From contig NZ_LILC01000019.1 of the NCBI RefSeq assembly GCF_001274935.1, positions 186,001 through 250,000 on the forward strand: a DNA stretch of 64,000 bases. The letters run 5' to 3'. Within the stretch, counting starts at the first letter, position 1; each line of letters opens with the position of its first letter. This DNA comes from Priestia koreensis. Lineage in GTDB: Bacteria; Bacillota; Bacilli; Bacillales; Bacillaceae_H. Made by a program: the position numbers and the translations under genes. Below the pieces are notes generated by a model that was not told the DNA's origin, did not search any database, and saw only the letters and a program-made list of their open reading frames with translations. Shown here piece after piece: positions 17,884 to 27,093 of the stretch.

Positions 17884-18342
17884 ATGGAAAGTCGAATTGA
17901 TAGAATAAAGCAGCAGTTGCACTCAGCAAGCTATAAGCTTACTCCTCAAAGGGAAGCGACTGTTAGAGTACTCCTTGAACATGAAGAGGACCATTTGAGT
18001 GCTGAAGATGTATATCTCCTCGTCAAGGAAAAATCTCCAGAAATTGGCTTAGCAACTGTATACCGTACGTTAGAATTATTAACGGAATTAAAAGTAGTCG
18101 ACAAAATCAACTTTGGTGATGGCGTTTCACGCTATGATCTTCGCAAAGAAGGAGCAGCGCATTTTCACCATCATCTCGTATGTATTGAGTGCGGAGCGGT
18201 AGATGAAATCCAAGACGATCTGCTAGAAGACGTAGAAGAAATAGTAGAGAGAGATTGGAAGTTTAAAATTAAAGATCACCGTTTAACGTTTCATGGCATT
18301 TGCCACAGATGTCAAGATAAAGAAGACAATGAAGATAACTAA
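17884..18342 (+). CDS. fur: Ferric uptake regulator Fur
   Basis: A 152-residue Fur repressor, nearly identical in pattern to B. subtilis Fur. Structural zinc Cys pairs are Cys100/Cys103 and Cys140/Cys143, and the His cluster H93-x-H95-H96-H97 serves metal binding. The N-terminal winged helix contains K-L-T-P-Q-R-E-A. The start at 17884 has GGAGGG seven bases upstream and gives the normal N-terminus; the in-frame ATG at 17863 has no ribosome site. Fur with Fe(II) represses siderophore and iron-uptake genes. Confidence 0.96.
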   Translation: MESRIDRIKQQLHSASYKLTPQREATVRVLLEHEEDHLSAEDVYLLVKEKSPEIGLATVYRTLELLTELKVVDKINFGDGVSRYDLRKEGAAHFHHHLVCIECGAVDEIQDDLLEDVEEIVERDWKFKIKDHRLTFHGICHRCQDKEDNEDN

Positions 18343-18350
18343 TGAAATAG

Positions 18351-18378
18351 CCTTTTCCGTTTAGAGGAGAAGGTTTTT
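18351..18378 (+). terminator. Terminator after fur
   Basis: CCTTTTCC/GGAGAAGG (one G-T pair) with a 7-base loop and TTTTT. Confidence 0.75.
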
Positions 18379-18449
18379 GTTATATAAAGAAGTTACATAG
18401 AAATAAGAAAAGACGGGAAATGACGTATAAAACCTACCATTTCTGGCAT

Positions 18450-18487
18450 ATCTTCTAATAACGCTTTTTATTGGAGGATTAGAAGAT
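18450..18487 (+). promoter_or_regulatory. Inverted repeat enclosing the yqzK ribosome site and start codon
   Basis: ATCTTCTAAT (18450-18459) and ATTAGAAGAT (18478-18487) are perfect 10-bp arms. The loop holds the GGAGG (18473-18477), and the right arm includes the first two bases of the ATG. An mRNA hairpin here would mask initiation; it could also be a DNA operator. Confidence 0.5.
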
Positions 18488-18716
18488 GAAATCGTGGGCA
18501 GAAACCGTTTATAATACGGGTAAAGTATTTCTTTTTTTCATGGGATTTACGTTTCTCTTTTACTATGGAATTGTTTGGGTTCATCAAGAATACCAAGACT
18601 ATCATAAATATGATGAACCACAGGGGTCTGCGGTAAAGGTAGCCAACATGGGGCATGAAGAAAAAACAACGTCATGGATCGATCGACTATTATTGTTTTA
18701 TCAGAATGGGGAGTAA
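18486..18716 (+). CDS. yqzK: YqzK family (DUF4227) small membrane protein
   Basis: A 76-residue protein with one strong transmembrane segment (about residues 12-34) and a charged C-terminal half. The position between fur and xerD is the same as in B. subtilis yqzK. Function unknown. GGAGG precedes the ATG inside an inverted repeat. It ends 6 bases before the TTG start of xerD, so the two are probably cotranscribed. Confidence 0.8.
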   Translation: MKSWAETVYNTGKVFLFFMGFTFLFYYGIVWVHQEYQDYHKYDEPQGSAVKVANMGHEEKTTSWIDRLLLFYQNGE

Positions 18717-18722
18717 TGACCG

Positions 18723-19616
18723 TTGGAATTTCATATTCAGGATTTTATGCATTATTTGATTGTCGAGCGAGGTCTTGCGGAGAATACCATTGAGTCGTAT
18801 CAGCGCGATTTAAAAAAGTATGAACAATTTTTAAAGAACGTCGAGCAAATCACATCCTATAATGACGTATCACGAGTTCATATCGTCTCGTTTCTTCGGT
18901 ATTTACATGAACAGCAAAAATCATCCAAGACGATTGCAAGACATGTGGCATCCATTCGTTCGTTTCATCAGTTTTTGTTGCGTGAAAAGATTGCGGATCA
19001 AGATCCTTCTGTTCACGTTGAAATACCTCAAACCGAACGAAAGCTGCCAAAAGTGCTAAATGCCGATGAGGTAGAGGCGCTTTTAATGGGCGCGGATACG
19101 TCGACACCTCTTGGCATTCGAGACAAAGCCATGCTAGAGTTGCTGTACGCAACTGGCATTCGGGTATCAGAGCTCGTCAACTTAAACATTGAAGATGTTC
19201 ACGTTACGATGGGATTTCTTCGTTGCTTTGGGAAGGGGAGCAAGGAACGAATTGTTCCAATGGGGCGAATGGCATCGGAAGCGATTCAAACATACATTGA
19301 ACGAGCACGAGGACAGCTCCTGAAAAAGCAAAGCAGTGAAACGGCATTATTTTTAAATCATCATGGAAATCGGTTAACGAGACAAGGATTCTGGAAAATT
19401 CTTAAAAAGCTAGCAAGAGAAGCAAGAATTGAAAAGGAACTGACCCCGCATACGCTCAGACACTCATTTGCAACGCATTTATTGGAAAACGGGGCCGATT
19501 TGAGAGCCGTACAAGAAATGTTAGGACATGCCGACATTTCGACTACGCAAATCTACACGCACGTTACAAAAACTAGATTAAAAGATGTATATAATCAATT
19601 TCATCCTCGAGCATAG
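18723..19616 (+). CDS. xerD: Site-specific tyrosine recombinase XerD
   Basis: A 297-residue tyrosine recombinase. The catalytic set Arg147, Lys171, His243, Arg246, His269 and nucleophile Tyr278 is complete. With XerC it resolves chromosome dimers at dif and is also needed for phage/plasmid integration at dif-like sites. The start is TTG (18723), nine bases after GGGGAG; an overlapping ATG at 18716 is out of frame. Location after fur-yqzK identifies it as XerD (RipX), not XerC. Confidence 0.95.
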   Translation: MEFHIQDFMHYLIVERGLAENTIESYQRDLKKYEQFLKNVEQITSYNDVSRVHIVSFLRYLHEQQKSSKTIARHVASIRSFHQFLLREKIADQDPSVHVEIPQTERKLPKVLNADEVEALLMGADTSTPLGIRDKAMLELLYATGIRVSELVNLNIEDVHVTMGFLRCFGKGSKERIVPMGRMASEAIQTYIERARGQLLKKQSSETALFLNHHGNRLTRQGFWKILKKLAREARIEKELTPHTLRHSFATHLLENGADLRAVQEMLGHADISTTQIYTHVTKTRLKDVYNQFHPRA

Positions 19617-19633
19617 TCGCGTAAAGAGGAGAG

Positions 19634-19670
19634 AAAAGGTAGAGCGTTTAGAAGCGCTCCACCTTTTTTT
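19634..19670 (+). terminator. Terminator after xerD
   Basis: AAGGTAGAGCG/CGCTCCACCTT with one mismatch, followed by TTTTTTT. Confidence 0.85.
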
Positions 19671-19701
19671 GTGAACTTTTTGTAATCGCTTTATTTTTTA
19701 G

Positions 19702-19730
19702 TGTACAACTCAGGACAAAACGACTATACT
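19702..19730 (+). promoter_or_regulatory. Possible promoter of the drm-pupG-pdp operon
   Basis: TGTACA (19702-19707), 17-bp spacer, TATACT (19725-19730). The resulting leader of about 110 bases includes CCTTTCCCTTGT/ACAAAGGGAAATGG, a possible stem at 19770-19804. Confidence 0.45.
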
Positions 19731-19845
19731 TGTGTTGTCAGACTTCTGATGAGTTGTGAACAACGTTTGCCTTTCCCTTGTAGGAGTTAAACAAAGGGAA
19801 ATGGGGAAACTTACAAATAAATTCTATCTATGGAGGTATTTTGCT

Positions 19846-21030
19846 ATGTCTTCCAATACATACAAACGCGTATTTTTAGTGGTAATGGATTCAGTAGGGA
19901 TCGGTGAAGCACCCGATGCGGCACAATATGATGACAAAGGGTCAGATACGCTTGGTCATATTGCTGAGCATCGCGGCGGCCTAAAGATGCCTAATATGGC
20001 GAAGTTAGGTCTTAGTAACATTCGTGAAATTAAAGGGATTGAGAAAGCAGACAAGCCCCTTGCTTTTTATACAAAGATGCAGGAAGCATCAACAGGAAAA
20101 GATACGATGACAGGTCATTGGGAAATCATGGGCCTTCATATTGATAAACCGTTCCGTGTATTTCCAGACGGCTTCCCAGATGAGCTTCTTCAAGAGCTTG
20201 AGGAAAAAACAGGACGTAAAATTATCGGAAACAAACCAGCTTCAGGAACAGAAATTTTAGATGAGCTTGGAAAAGAGCATATGGAAACAGGCGCATTAAT
20301 TGTCTACACATCAGCAGATTCTGTGCTTCAAATTGCGGCTCATGAAGAAATCGTACCAATTGATGAGCTGTATAAAATCTGTAAAATCGCTCGTGAACTT
20401 ACATTAGATGAAAAGTACATGGTAGGACGCGTTATTGCTCGTCCGTTCCTTGGAGAACCTGGGAAATTCACACGTACGTCTAATCGACATGATTATGCGC
20501 TAAAACCATTTGGTCGTACCGTGATGAATGAATTAAAAGATGAAAAGTATGATGTGATTGCCATTGGTAAAATTTCCGATATCTACGATGGTGAGGGAGT
20601 GACACAATCACTTCGTACAAAGTCAAACATGGACGGTATGGATAAATTGGTTGATACACTTTCAATGGACTTTACGGGGCTTAGCTTCTTAAACCTAGTG
20701 GACTTCGATGCGTTATTCGGCCATCGCCGTGATCCACAAGGATATGGAGATGCGCTTGAAGAGTTTGATGCACGTCTACCAGAAGTGTTTGAAAAATTAA
20801 CAGAAGATGACTTACTAATCATCACAGCAGATCATGGTAACGACCCTGTTCATCACGGAACAGATCATACGCGTGAATACGTACCTTTAGTGGTTTATAG
20901 CAAAAAATTCACAGAAGGTAGAGAAATTCCACTTCGTCAAACGTTTGCGGATATTGGGGCAACGGTTGCTGAAAACTTCAATGTGAAATTACCTGAGCAC
21001 GGAACATCGTTTTTAAATGAATTAAAATAA
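19846..21030 (+). CDS. deoB: Phosphopentomutase
   Basis: A 394-residue alkaline-phosphatase-superfamily mutase (Drm) that interconverts ribose/deoxyribose 1- and 5-phosphates. Metal residues include Asp14 (M-D-S-V-G-I-G) and the late A-D-H-G-N-D; the phosphorylatable Thr is in D-T87-M-T-G-H-W. The start at 19846 lies nine bases after TGGAGG and gives the B. subtilis length; the upstream frame to 19756 is leader. First gene of a nucleoside catabolic operon with pupG and pdp. Confidence 0.95.
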   Translation: MSSNTYKRVFLVVMDSVGIGEAPDAAQYDDKGSDTLGHIAEHRGGLKMPNMAKLGLSNIREIKGIEKADKPLAFYTKMQEASTGKDTMTGHWEIMGLHIDKPFRVFPDGFPDELLQELEEKTGRKIIGNKPASGTEILDELGKEHMETGALIVYTSADSVLQIAAHEEIVPIDELYKICKIARELTLDEKYMVGRVIARPFLGEPGKFTRTSNRHDYALKPFGRTVMNELKDEKYDVIAIGKISDIYDGEGVTQSLRTKSNMDGMDKLVDTLSMDFTGLSFLNLVDFDALFGHRRDPQGYGDALEEFDARLPEVFEKLTEDDLLIITADHGNDPVHHGTDHTREYVPLVVYSKKFTEGREIPLRQTFADIGATVAENFNVKLPEHGTSFLNELK

Positions 21031-21062
21031 TAGATAAAATGACGACAGGTGGAGGTAGAAAT

Positions 21063-21878
21063 ATGAACAGTGCGTTAATCCAAAAGTCAGCGGATTATAT
21101 TAAAGAGAAATTCTCAAAAACACCGACTGTAGGACTGATCTTAGGTTCAGGTCTAGGAGTTTTAGCAGATGAAATTAAAGAAGCCGTGCAAATTCCGTAC
21201 GAAGAGATTCCGGAATTTCCTGTTTCAACGGTTGAAGGGCATGCAGGACAGCTTGTATTAGGAACGATTAACGGTGTGACCGTTGTTGCGATGCAAGGTC
21301 GTTTTCACTATTACGAAGGATACAGCCTTGAAAAAGTGACGTTCCCTGTGCGTGTAATGAAGGCGCTGGGTGTTGAAACAGTAATCGTAACGAATGCAGC
21401 AGGTGGCGTAAACGAATCGTTCAATCCAGGTGACTTAATGATTATTAGCGATCATATCAATAATCTTGGAGACAATCCGCTTATCGGGAAAAACGATGGC
21501 GAGCTTGGCGTGCGATTCCCTGATATGTCTGAAGCTTACAGCAAAAACCTTCGTGAGCTTGCGAAGAAAACAGCAGCGAAATTAGAGATCGCCGTTCAAG
21601 AAGGCGTATATGTCGCAAACTCTGGTCCATGTTATGAAACACCAGCTGAAATTCGCTTCCTTCGCGCTGTTGGAGCAGATGCGGTTGGAATGTCTACTGT
21701 TCCTGAAGTCATCGTTGCGCGTCACAGTTCAATGAACGTACTTGGAATTTCTTGTATTTCTAACATGGCAGCAGGGATTTTAGATCAGCCGTTAAACCAT
21801 GAAGAAGTAATGGAGACGACGGAAAAAGTTAAGACGCAATTTTTATCACTTGTAAAAGCAATTATTAAAGAAATTTAA
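21063..21878 (+). CDS. pupG: Purine-nucleoside phosphorylase (guanosine/inosine type)
   Basis: A 271-residue trimeric-type PNP splitting inosine/guanosine into base plus (deoxy)ribose-1-phosphate, which the upstream mutase uses. It has G-L-I-L-G-S-G-L-G near the N-terminus, V-E-G-H-A-G, and the base-site segment V-G-M-S-T-V-P-E-V. The start at 21063, eight bases after GGTGGAGG, gives the family N-terminus; the ATG at 21039 lacks a ribosome site. Confidence 0.95.
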   Translation: MNSALIQKSADYIKEKFSKTPTVGLILGSGLGVLADEIKEAVQIPYEEIPEFPVSTVEGHAGQLVLGTINGVTVVAMQGRFHYYEGYSLEKVTFPVRVMKALGVETVIVTNAAGGVNESFNPGDLMIISDHINNLGDNPLIGKNDGELGVRFPDMSEAYSKNLRELAKKTAAKLEIAVQEGVYVANSGPCYETPAEIRFLRAVGADAVGMSTVPEVIVARHSSMNVLGISCISNMAAGILDQPLNHEEVMETTEKVKTQFLSLVKAIIKEI

Positions 21879-21914
21879 TCACATCTATACACATAACGGA
21901 GAAGGTGCTTACAA

Positions 21915-23216
21915 ATGAGAATGGTTGATATTATTCAAAAGAAACGTAACGGAAAAGAACTAACAACAGAAGAAATTAATTTCTTTGTAGAGGGGTATAC
22001 AAAGGGAGATATTCCAGACTATCAAGTGTCTGCACTTATGATGGCTGTCTACTTCCAAGGAATGAAATCGAACGAAATTGCTACGTTAACACAAGCGATG
22101 GTGAACTCTGGTGAAACGATTGATTTATCAGCAATCGAAGGTCACAAAGTTGATAAGCATTCAACAGGTGGGGTAGGAGACAAAACAACGTTTATTGTAG
22201 GACCATTAGTAGCATCTGTAGGTGTGCCGGTTGCTAAAATGTCTGGGCGCGGCCTGGGACATACGGGCGGAACGCTTGATAAGTTAGAAGCAATTGAAGG
22301 CTTCCATATCGAAATGACAAAAGAAGAATTTATTAACAATGTAAACACGCATAAATTAGCGGTGGCAGGTCAAACAGGAAACTTGGCGCCAGCGGATAAA
22401 AAATTATATGCGCTTCGTGACGTGACGGCAACGGTAGACTCCATTCCGTTAATCGCTGGATCGATTATGAGTAAAAAGCTTGCTTCAGGTGCTGATGGTA
22501 TTGTACTAGACGTAAAAACGGGGTCTGGGGCATTCATGAAAACACTAGAAGATTCTGAAGCTCTTGCAAAAGAAATGGTTAACATCGGAAATAACTTAGG
22601 TCGTCACACGGTGGCAGTTATTAGTGATATGAATCAACCACTTGGTTTTGAGGTTGGAAATGCAAACGAAGTACGTGAAGCGGTCGAAGTACTTCAAGGG
22701 AAAAAAGTAGACGATCTTCGTCGTTTATCATTAGAATTGTCTTCACATATGGCAGTCATCGCTGAAATCTTTGACACGTATGAAGAAGCATACAAAGAAT
22801 TAGAGAAAAACCTTGATAACGGGAAGGCGTTCGAAGTGTTCCGTTCGTTCGTTCAAGCTCAAGGTGGAAACATCGACATGATCGATGATTTGAGCAAGCT
22901 TCCTCAAGCGAAATACCAAGTGGAAGTAAAAGCTGAAAAAGATGGCTATGTGTCTGCAATTGAGGCAGAATCAATCGGGATTGCAGCTATGTATTTAGGA
23001 GCTGGTCGTGCAACAAAAGACGATCAAATTAACCATGCAGTCGGCATTACGCTGAAGAAAAAAGTGGGAGATGAAGTCAAAGCTGGTGAAGCGATCGTTG
23101 TGCTTCATACAGATGATGAAAATCCAACGGATTCAATCAAAAAAGTACAAGAGGCGTACGAAATTTCAAACAGCAAGCCTGAAGAGCGTCCGCTTATTCA
23201 TAACGTAATTAAGTAA
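21915..23216 (+). CDS. pdp: Pyrimidine-nucleoside phosphorylase
   Basis: A 433-residue enzyme phosphorolysing uridine, thymidine and deoxyuridine. The signature K81-H-S-T-G-G-V-G-D-K90 binds phosphate, and the C-terminal domain is intact; length equals B. subtilis Pdp. In B. subtilis pdp lies with dra-nupC, whereas here it completes drm-pupG, so purine and pyrimidine nucleoside salvage are joined. A strong bidirectional terminator follows. Confidence 0.95.
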   Translation: MRMVDIIQKKRNGKELTTEEINFFVEGYTKGDIPDYQVSALMMAVYFQGMKSNEIATLTQAMVNSGETIDLSAIEGHKVDKHSTGGVGDKTTFIVGPLVASVGVPVAKMSGRGLGHTGGTLDKLEAIEGFHIEMTKEEFINNVNTHKLAVAGQTGNLAPADKKLYALRDVTATVDSIPLIAGSIMSKKLASGADGIVLDVKTGSGAFMKTLEDSEALAKEMVNIGNNLGRHTVAVISDMNQPLGFEVGNANEVREAVEVLQGKKVDDLRRLSLELSSHMAVIAEIFDTYEEAYKELEKNLDNGKAFEVFRSFVQAQGGNIDMIDDLSKLPQAKYQVEVKAEKDGYVSAIEAESIGIAAMYLGAGRATKDDQINHAVGITLKKKVGDEVKAGEAIVVLHTDDENPTDSIKKVQEAYEISNSKPEERPLIHNVIK

Positions 23217-23221
23217 ATGAG

Positions 23222-23264
23222 CAAACAAAAATAAGTCCCCAGCTCGGGGACTTATTTTTGTTTG
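23222..23264. terminator. Bidirectional terminator between pdp and the SGNH gene
   Basis: CAAACAAAAATAAGTCCCC/CGGGGACTTATTTTTGTTTG is a nearly perfect 19-bp stem. It overlaps the last codons and stop of the minus-strand gene. Confidence 0.9.
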
Positions 23265-24298
23265 TTTAACAGTTCTTTCACATGCTTAAGATGTTCATCA
23301 ATGGTATCCGCCGTTACGTATTCACCAAAATCCTTTGGAAGCTCTTTGTTCGTTGGATCTGTGATTCGTTCAGCAATATAGTCGCCAACTTGTGGATAGA
23401 AATGATGACCATCAAAATAGTTTTTGTAATTATTCGTAACGGTGTTTGGATACATGAAGTTATACACGCCACCGTATACCGAGATGACATCACGAAGCCA
23501 GCGTTCATAATCATCAAATCGTCCTTCTTCTACTAATGCCTGCATTAATTCCGTTGAAATTGGCGTCGTGAACGGAATAAACTCCAAATCAGGGTTATTA
23601 ACCTTTACGCGCTCAATAATCGCCTTGTACTTGTCATTATATTGATACGTTGGGCCATAAAAGACTTCGCGGAATTTTTTAATTTTATCTTTCGTTCGTA
23701 CCTGTTTAACTTTGTCTGAATATGAAACGGCTGATGCGACGTTATAGTTATCGTAGCTACGTTCAAAAATGGGCTTATCTTTTAACGCCGCTTTAAAGTT
23801 TTTACGTGCGTATTCAAATGTATCAAGAGATAGTAGCGTCTTATAGCGATAAAACGGTGCGTTTGCGCGCACAACGTTTCCATCTAAGCTAAGAGGTGCG
23901 GTGCTTTCATTCACGCTTGATTTGAAAAAATCAAGACCAATGACAACACGCTGTAGCTTTGCTTGATCTTGCTGTTTTGCGTAGCGCACAAAACTATCGT
24001 ATTCGCGAACGGACATGTTACTTACCGCAAAGTTAAACGTGTGAAATCCTTTAAATTTGTGCTGGTCGATGTAAGTAGAACGACTGCTTCCGAGAAGAAG
24101 CGTATCGTAGTGAAACGGTCGAAACGTTAACCAGTTTGTTTTTTGCTGTCGTTCATCAATGGCCATCTGCGCATTTTGATAATGTGTCCGATGATTGAAC
24201 GTCCACATCGGGTCCATGACGAAATTAAAACCAATTAAAAGGGACAAGAAGAGAGCGGTAATTCCAATGACGCTCAATGTCCACTTTTTATAACTCAT
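23252..24298 (-). CDS. Membrane-anchored SGNH-like (DltD/AlgJ-type) protein partner of MBOAT
   Basis: A 348-residue protein with an N-terminal signal anchor (about 7-27) and an extracytoplasmic domain. G70-S-S-R-S74 resembles SGNH block I with the nucleophile Ser, N-F-A-V-S-N-M resembles the Gly/Asn region, and D296-G-H-H299 provides a late D-x-x-H. This is the layout of DltD/AlgJ/AlgX-like acyl-transfer or esterase partners of MBOAT proteins. The MBOAT gene ends 12 bases upstream. Substrate unknown; an exopolysaccharide, teichoic acid or peptidoglycan acceptor is possible. No dltA/dltC-like genes are adjacent. Confidence 0.72.
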   Translation of the reverse strand: MSYKKWTLSVIGITALFLSLLIGFNFVMDPMWTFNHRTHYQNAQMAIDERQQKTNWLTFRPFHYDTLLLGSSRSTYIDQHKFKGFHTFNFAVSNMSVREYDSFVRYAKQQDQAKLQRVVIGLDFFKSSVNESTAPLSLDGNVVRANAPFYRYKTLLSLDTFEYARKNFKAALKDKPIFERSYDNYNVASAVSYSDKVKQVRTKDKIKKFREVFYGPTYQYNDKYKAIIERVKVNNPDLEFIPFTTPISTELMQALVEEGRFDDYERWLRDVISVYGGVYNFMYPNTVTNNYKNYFDGHHFYPQVGDYIAERITDPTNKELPKDFGEYVTADTIDEHLKHVKELLNKQK

Positions 24299-24310
24299 AT
24301 GCTTGTCACC

Positions 24311-25738
24311 TCAAAAGTTAAAGTATAAAAATTCACTGATGTTTGTAATGTTCACAAGTGAATAGAGCAGTAGGGCACAGACGAATAGCACCGTTAAAAA
24401 GTGCGGCTTGAACTTATCCTTGAGCTGATGTGAATTTTTCGTCACGACGACTAATAAGAAGCAGCCAATAACAAGCCAGATCGTATCCCACGCAACGTCG
24501 ATATTCCCGAATAGGACCATCTTTTCTTTGAAAGCTTGAACAGGCTGATGAAACCAAGCCGGAATATTAAACATCGTTTTTAAAATCGACATGGCCGTTG
24601 CAACGTCAGGTGCTCGGAAGAATACCCATGTTGCATTAATAAACTGAAACGTAATGAACCATGATAAAAGCTTCGGTAGCGTAACAGGAAGCTTGCCCCA
24701 AAAACGGCAAATAACAGAGGCGATGCCGTGTAAAGCGCCCCATATAATAAAGGTCCACCCTGCTCCGTGCCAAAAACCACTAACTAAGAAAATAATCATG
24801 ATGTTCACGTATGTACGTGCATTCCCTTTTCGGCTTCCACCGAGCGGAATATAAATGTACTGAGTTAAAAATCGGCTCAAGGTAATATGCCATCTGCGCC
24901 AGAAATCTTGAATATTTCGAGCCTTGTATGGCGAATTAAAGTTGATTGGTAGCACGATATTAAAGAGTAAGGCAATCCCAATCGCCATGTCAGAATAGCC
25001 GCTAAAATCAAAATAGAGTTGAAACGTGTAGCTTAGCGATGTGATCCAAGAATCAATTGTTGTGAGCGAATCAAAGTTTAGAAAACCCTTATTGGCCCAT
25101 TTTGCTAGGCTATCCGCAATCATTACTTTTTTAAATAATCCAACCGAAAAAATAAAAAAGCCGAGCGCGATATTATGAAAATTGAAAAAACGCTTTTTTA
25201 ACGAATGGAACTGCGGCATAAGTTCCTGATGATGAACAATCGGTCCTGCGATTAGCTGCGGGAAAAACGTTACGAATAGCGCATAATCGAGGAACGAATA
25301 TTGCTTTGTCTCACCGCGATATGTATCTACTAAATAACCAATCTGCTGAAACGTGAAAAAGCTTATTCCAAGTGGTAAGAGAAGGTGCAAAAGGGTGTAA
25401 TCCGTTTTGAACACCGTATTAATGTTCGTTACAAAGAAATCATAGTATTTGTAGTAGCCGAGAAGAAGAACGTTACATACGACCCCGAACGTTAAGTAAG
25501 CCTTTGATTTTTTAGGTGTGGAAGCCTTTACAATGATAATGCTTATAAATCTGTTAAAAAGAATGGAAAACAGAATAATCGGCAAGTAGCTTGGATTCCA
25601 GAAACCGTAAAAAAACAAGGAGGTAATAAACAACCAAATTTTTGTCGCAAGGTGCAACTTAAATTTGTTAAATAAGAAAAAAAGTAAAAAGACCACTGGT
25701 AAAAACACGAAAATAAATTCAAATGAATTGAAAAGCAC
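24311..25738 (-). CDS. MBOAT family membrane O-acyltransferase (DltB/AlgI-like)
   Basis: About 475 residues with many hydrophobic segments. Invariant MBOAT residues are seen: R-R-W-H284 before I-T-L-S, then G-F-W-H324-G-A-G-W and a second His337 in W-G-A-L-H-G. The preferred start is GTG at 25738, eight bases after GGGGG, giving the usual L-F-N-S-F-E-F opening; an upstream TTG at 25756 would overlap the ribosome site. These proteins move acyl groups across the membrane for O-acylation of extracellular polymers. With the SGNH-like gene it forms a two-gene operon inserted between pdp and dacF compared with B. subtilis. Confidence 0.87.
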   Translation of the reverse strand: MLFNSFEFIFVFLPVVFLLFFLFNKFKLHLATKIWLFITSLFFYGFWNPSYLPIILFSILFNRFISIIIVKASTPKKSKAYLTFGVVCNVLLLGYYKYYDFFVTNINTVFKTDYTLLHLLLPLGISFFTFQQIGYLVDTYRGETKQYSFLDYALFVTFFPQLIAGPIVHHQELMPQFHSLKKRFFNFHNIALGFFIFSVGLFKKVMIADSLAKWANKGFLNFDSLTTIDSWITSLSYTFQLYFDFSGYSDMAIGIALLFNIVLPINFNSPYKARNIQDFWRRWHITLSRFLTQYIYIPLGGSRKGNARTYVNIMIIFLVSGFWHGAGWTFIIWGALHGIASVICRFWGKLPVTLPKLLSWFITFQFINATWVFFRAPDVATAMSILKTMFNIPAWFHQPVQAFKEKMVLFGNIDVAWDTIWLVIGCFLLVVVTKNSHQLKDKFKPHFLTVLFVCALLLYSLVNITNISEFLYFNF

Positions 25739-25914
25739 TTCATTAACCCCCAACAATTGTTGATTTTTGTCACGTATTGCACAACAAAGTCGAACAACAA
25801 CTAAAGAACATACTATAACAACTTCTTTTTTCTGTAAATAGGTGGCGAGATGTATGTCAAGTTTTAAAAGCGATTATACTGATACGAACAAGAACATCGA
25901 GGAGAGATACCAGT

Positions 25915-26292
25915 TTGTCACAAAAACAAATTAATCTATCACTTTTAGGGCTCCTATTACTAATCTACCTTGGCATTTGGGCATGGCAGTACGTCGTGTT
26001 TTTTAAAGAAACGCCATCGTTTGAAGAAAATGTACAGCAGGTAATGAAAAAAGCTGAGCGACACGAGTGGCAAAAAGCAGGGGAGCAGATGGAAAAGGTA
26101 GAGAAACAGTGGGATCGCGGGAAGATTGCCGTATCTATTAAAACTGCTTCGATGAATCATAGTCTATTAACCATCTCGCTGCGCAAGCTCAAATCCTCGG
26201 TGTCAAAACATGACGAATTGGGCGTAAAGCGTGAGGGAGAGGAGTCACTGCTTCTGTTCCGGAATACACTGTCACTCATCCCACGCTTCTAG
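25915..26292 (+). CDS. DUF4363 family protein
   Basis: A 125-residue protein with one N-terminal transmembrane helix (about 8-30) and a helical extracytoplasmic part containing W-x-x-A-G-E-Q-M-E-K-V-E-K-Q-W. DUF4363 proteins are typically encoded immediately before DUF421 membrane proteins, as here (44 bases). The start is TTG with GGAGAG about eight bases upstream. Function unknown; likely a subunit or partner of the DUF421 protein. Confidence 0.78.
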   Translation: MSQKQINLSLLGLLLLIYLGIWAWQYVVFFKETPSFEENVQQVMKKAERHEWQKAGEQMEKVEKQWDRGKIAVSIKTASMNHSLLTISLRKLKSSVSKHDELGVKREGEESLLLFRNTLSLIPRF

Positions 26293-26336
26293 GAAACCAT
26301 TCACCTAAAACGATTCGAACGGAAAAGGAGTCAACT

Positions 26337-27035
26337 ATGTTTATTGATATTGGTATTTTTATTGTACGAGCTGTCATCGTTGTCATTGGTACATGGCTTG
26401 TAACAAGCTTTATTGGGAAAAAATCAGTGGCCCAGCTTACGCCTTATGAAGTTGCCATTTTGTTTATCGTTTCAAATGTAGCGGCACAGCCGTTAGTATC
26501 AATGGATTCGTTTAAAACCGCGTTTAGTATGGTGCTACTTGGTGTTAGTATCGTGTTATTAAGCTACTTGTCTACAAAGAAGCCATTTTATCGCCTAAAT
26601 GCTACACCGAGCATTGTAATTAATAAAGGGCAAATTAATATGAAGGAACTGAAGCGGAATCGCATGAGTATCTATGCACTTTTATCCATGCTACGCTCGC
26701 AGGGTTTTTTTCGAATTGCTGATGTGGAATACGCTATATTAGAGCTTGGAGGGGACTTATCTGTACTTTCAAAAGAAGCTGCAAGACCGGTTACCCCTGA
26801 AGATCTGAAGTTGAATCCCGATCAGCAGGAACTGAGCTATGCGGTTGTAGTAGATGGAGTCATCATCGAAGAAGCACTGCGCGCGCTTCATCAGTCAAAG
26901 GAAGACCTTATGATGTCTATTGAGAGGCAGTATCGTGTTGAAATAGGGAAGGTGCTGTATGCTGAGATGGATTCACAAGGGACGTTATACGCGAATCTCC
27001 GACCTATTTATAATGAAGGAAATATTTCCAGTTAA
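26337..27035 (+). CDS. DUF421 family membrane protein (YetF-like)
   Basis: A 232-residue protein with three N-terminal transmembrane segments (about 5-25, 38-55, 60-78) followed by a cytoplasmic domain with the conserved R-x-x-G-x-x-x-x-x-D-V-E-Y-A-I-L-E region (YdfS/YetF/YkjA group). Members occur in several copies in spore formers, and some are linked to spore membrane properties. Immediately after its stop codon comes the sigma-F-type promoter of dacF. A role in sporulation is therefore suggested by context only. Confidence 0.85.
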   Translation: MFIDIGIFIVRAVIVVIGTWLVTSFIGKKSVAQLTPYEVAILFIVSNVAAQPLVSMDSFKTAFSMVLLGVSIVLLSYLSTKKPFYRLNATPSIVINKGQINMKELKRNRMSIYALLSMLRSQGFFRIADVEYAILELGGDLSVLSKEAARPVTPEDLKLNPDQQELSYAVVVDGVIIEEALRALHQSKEDLMMSIERQYRVEIGKVLYAEMDSQGTLYANLRPIYNEGNISS

Positions 27036-27064
27036 GTATAAAGAGAAGATGGATGGGAAAAATA
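27036..27064 (+). promoter_or_regulatory. Sigma-F promoter of dacF-spoIIA
   Basis: GTATA (27036-27040), 14-bp spacer, GGGAAAAATA (27055-27064), which fits the sigma-F -10 GGnnAnAhTr at every position. It lies directly after the DUF421 stop codon and 30 bases before dacF, as expected for the forespore autoregulatory promoter of this operon. Confidence 0.7.
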
Positions 27065-27093
27065 GGGTGTATAAAGAATGGAGGTTTGTGGGA

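Noticed and set aside
19770..19804. Purine-sensing riboswitch ahead of drm
   Set aside because: The leader has one possible stem but none of the conserved purine aptamer blocks.
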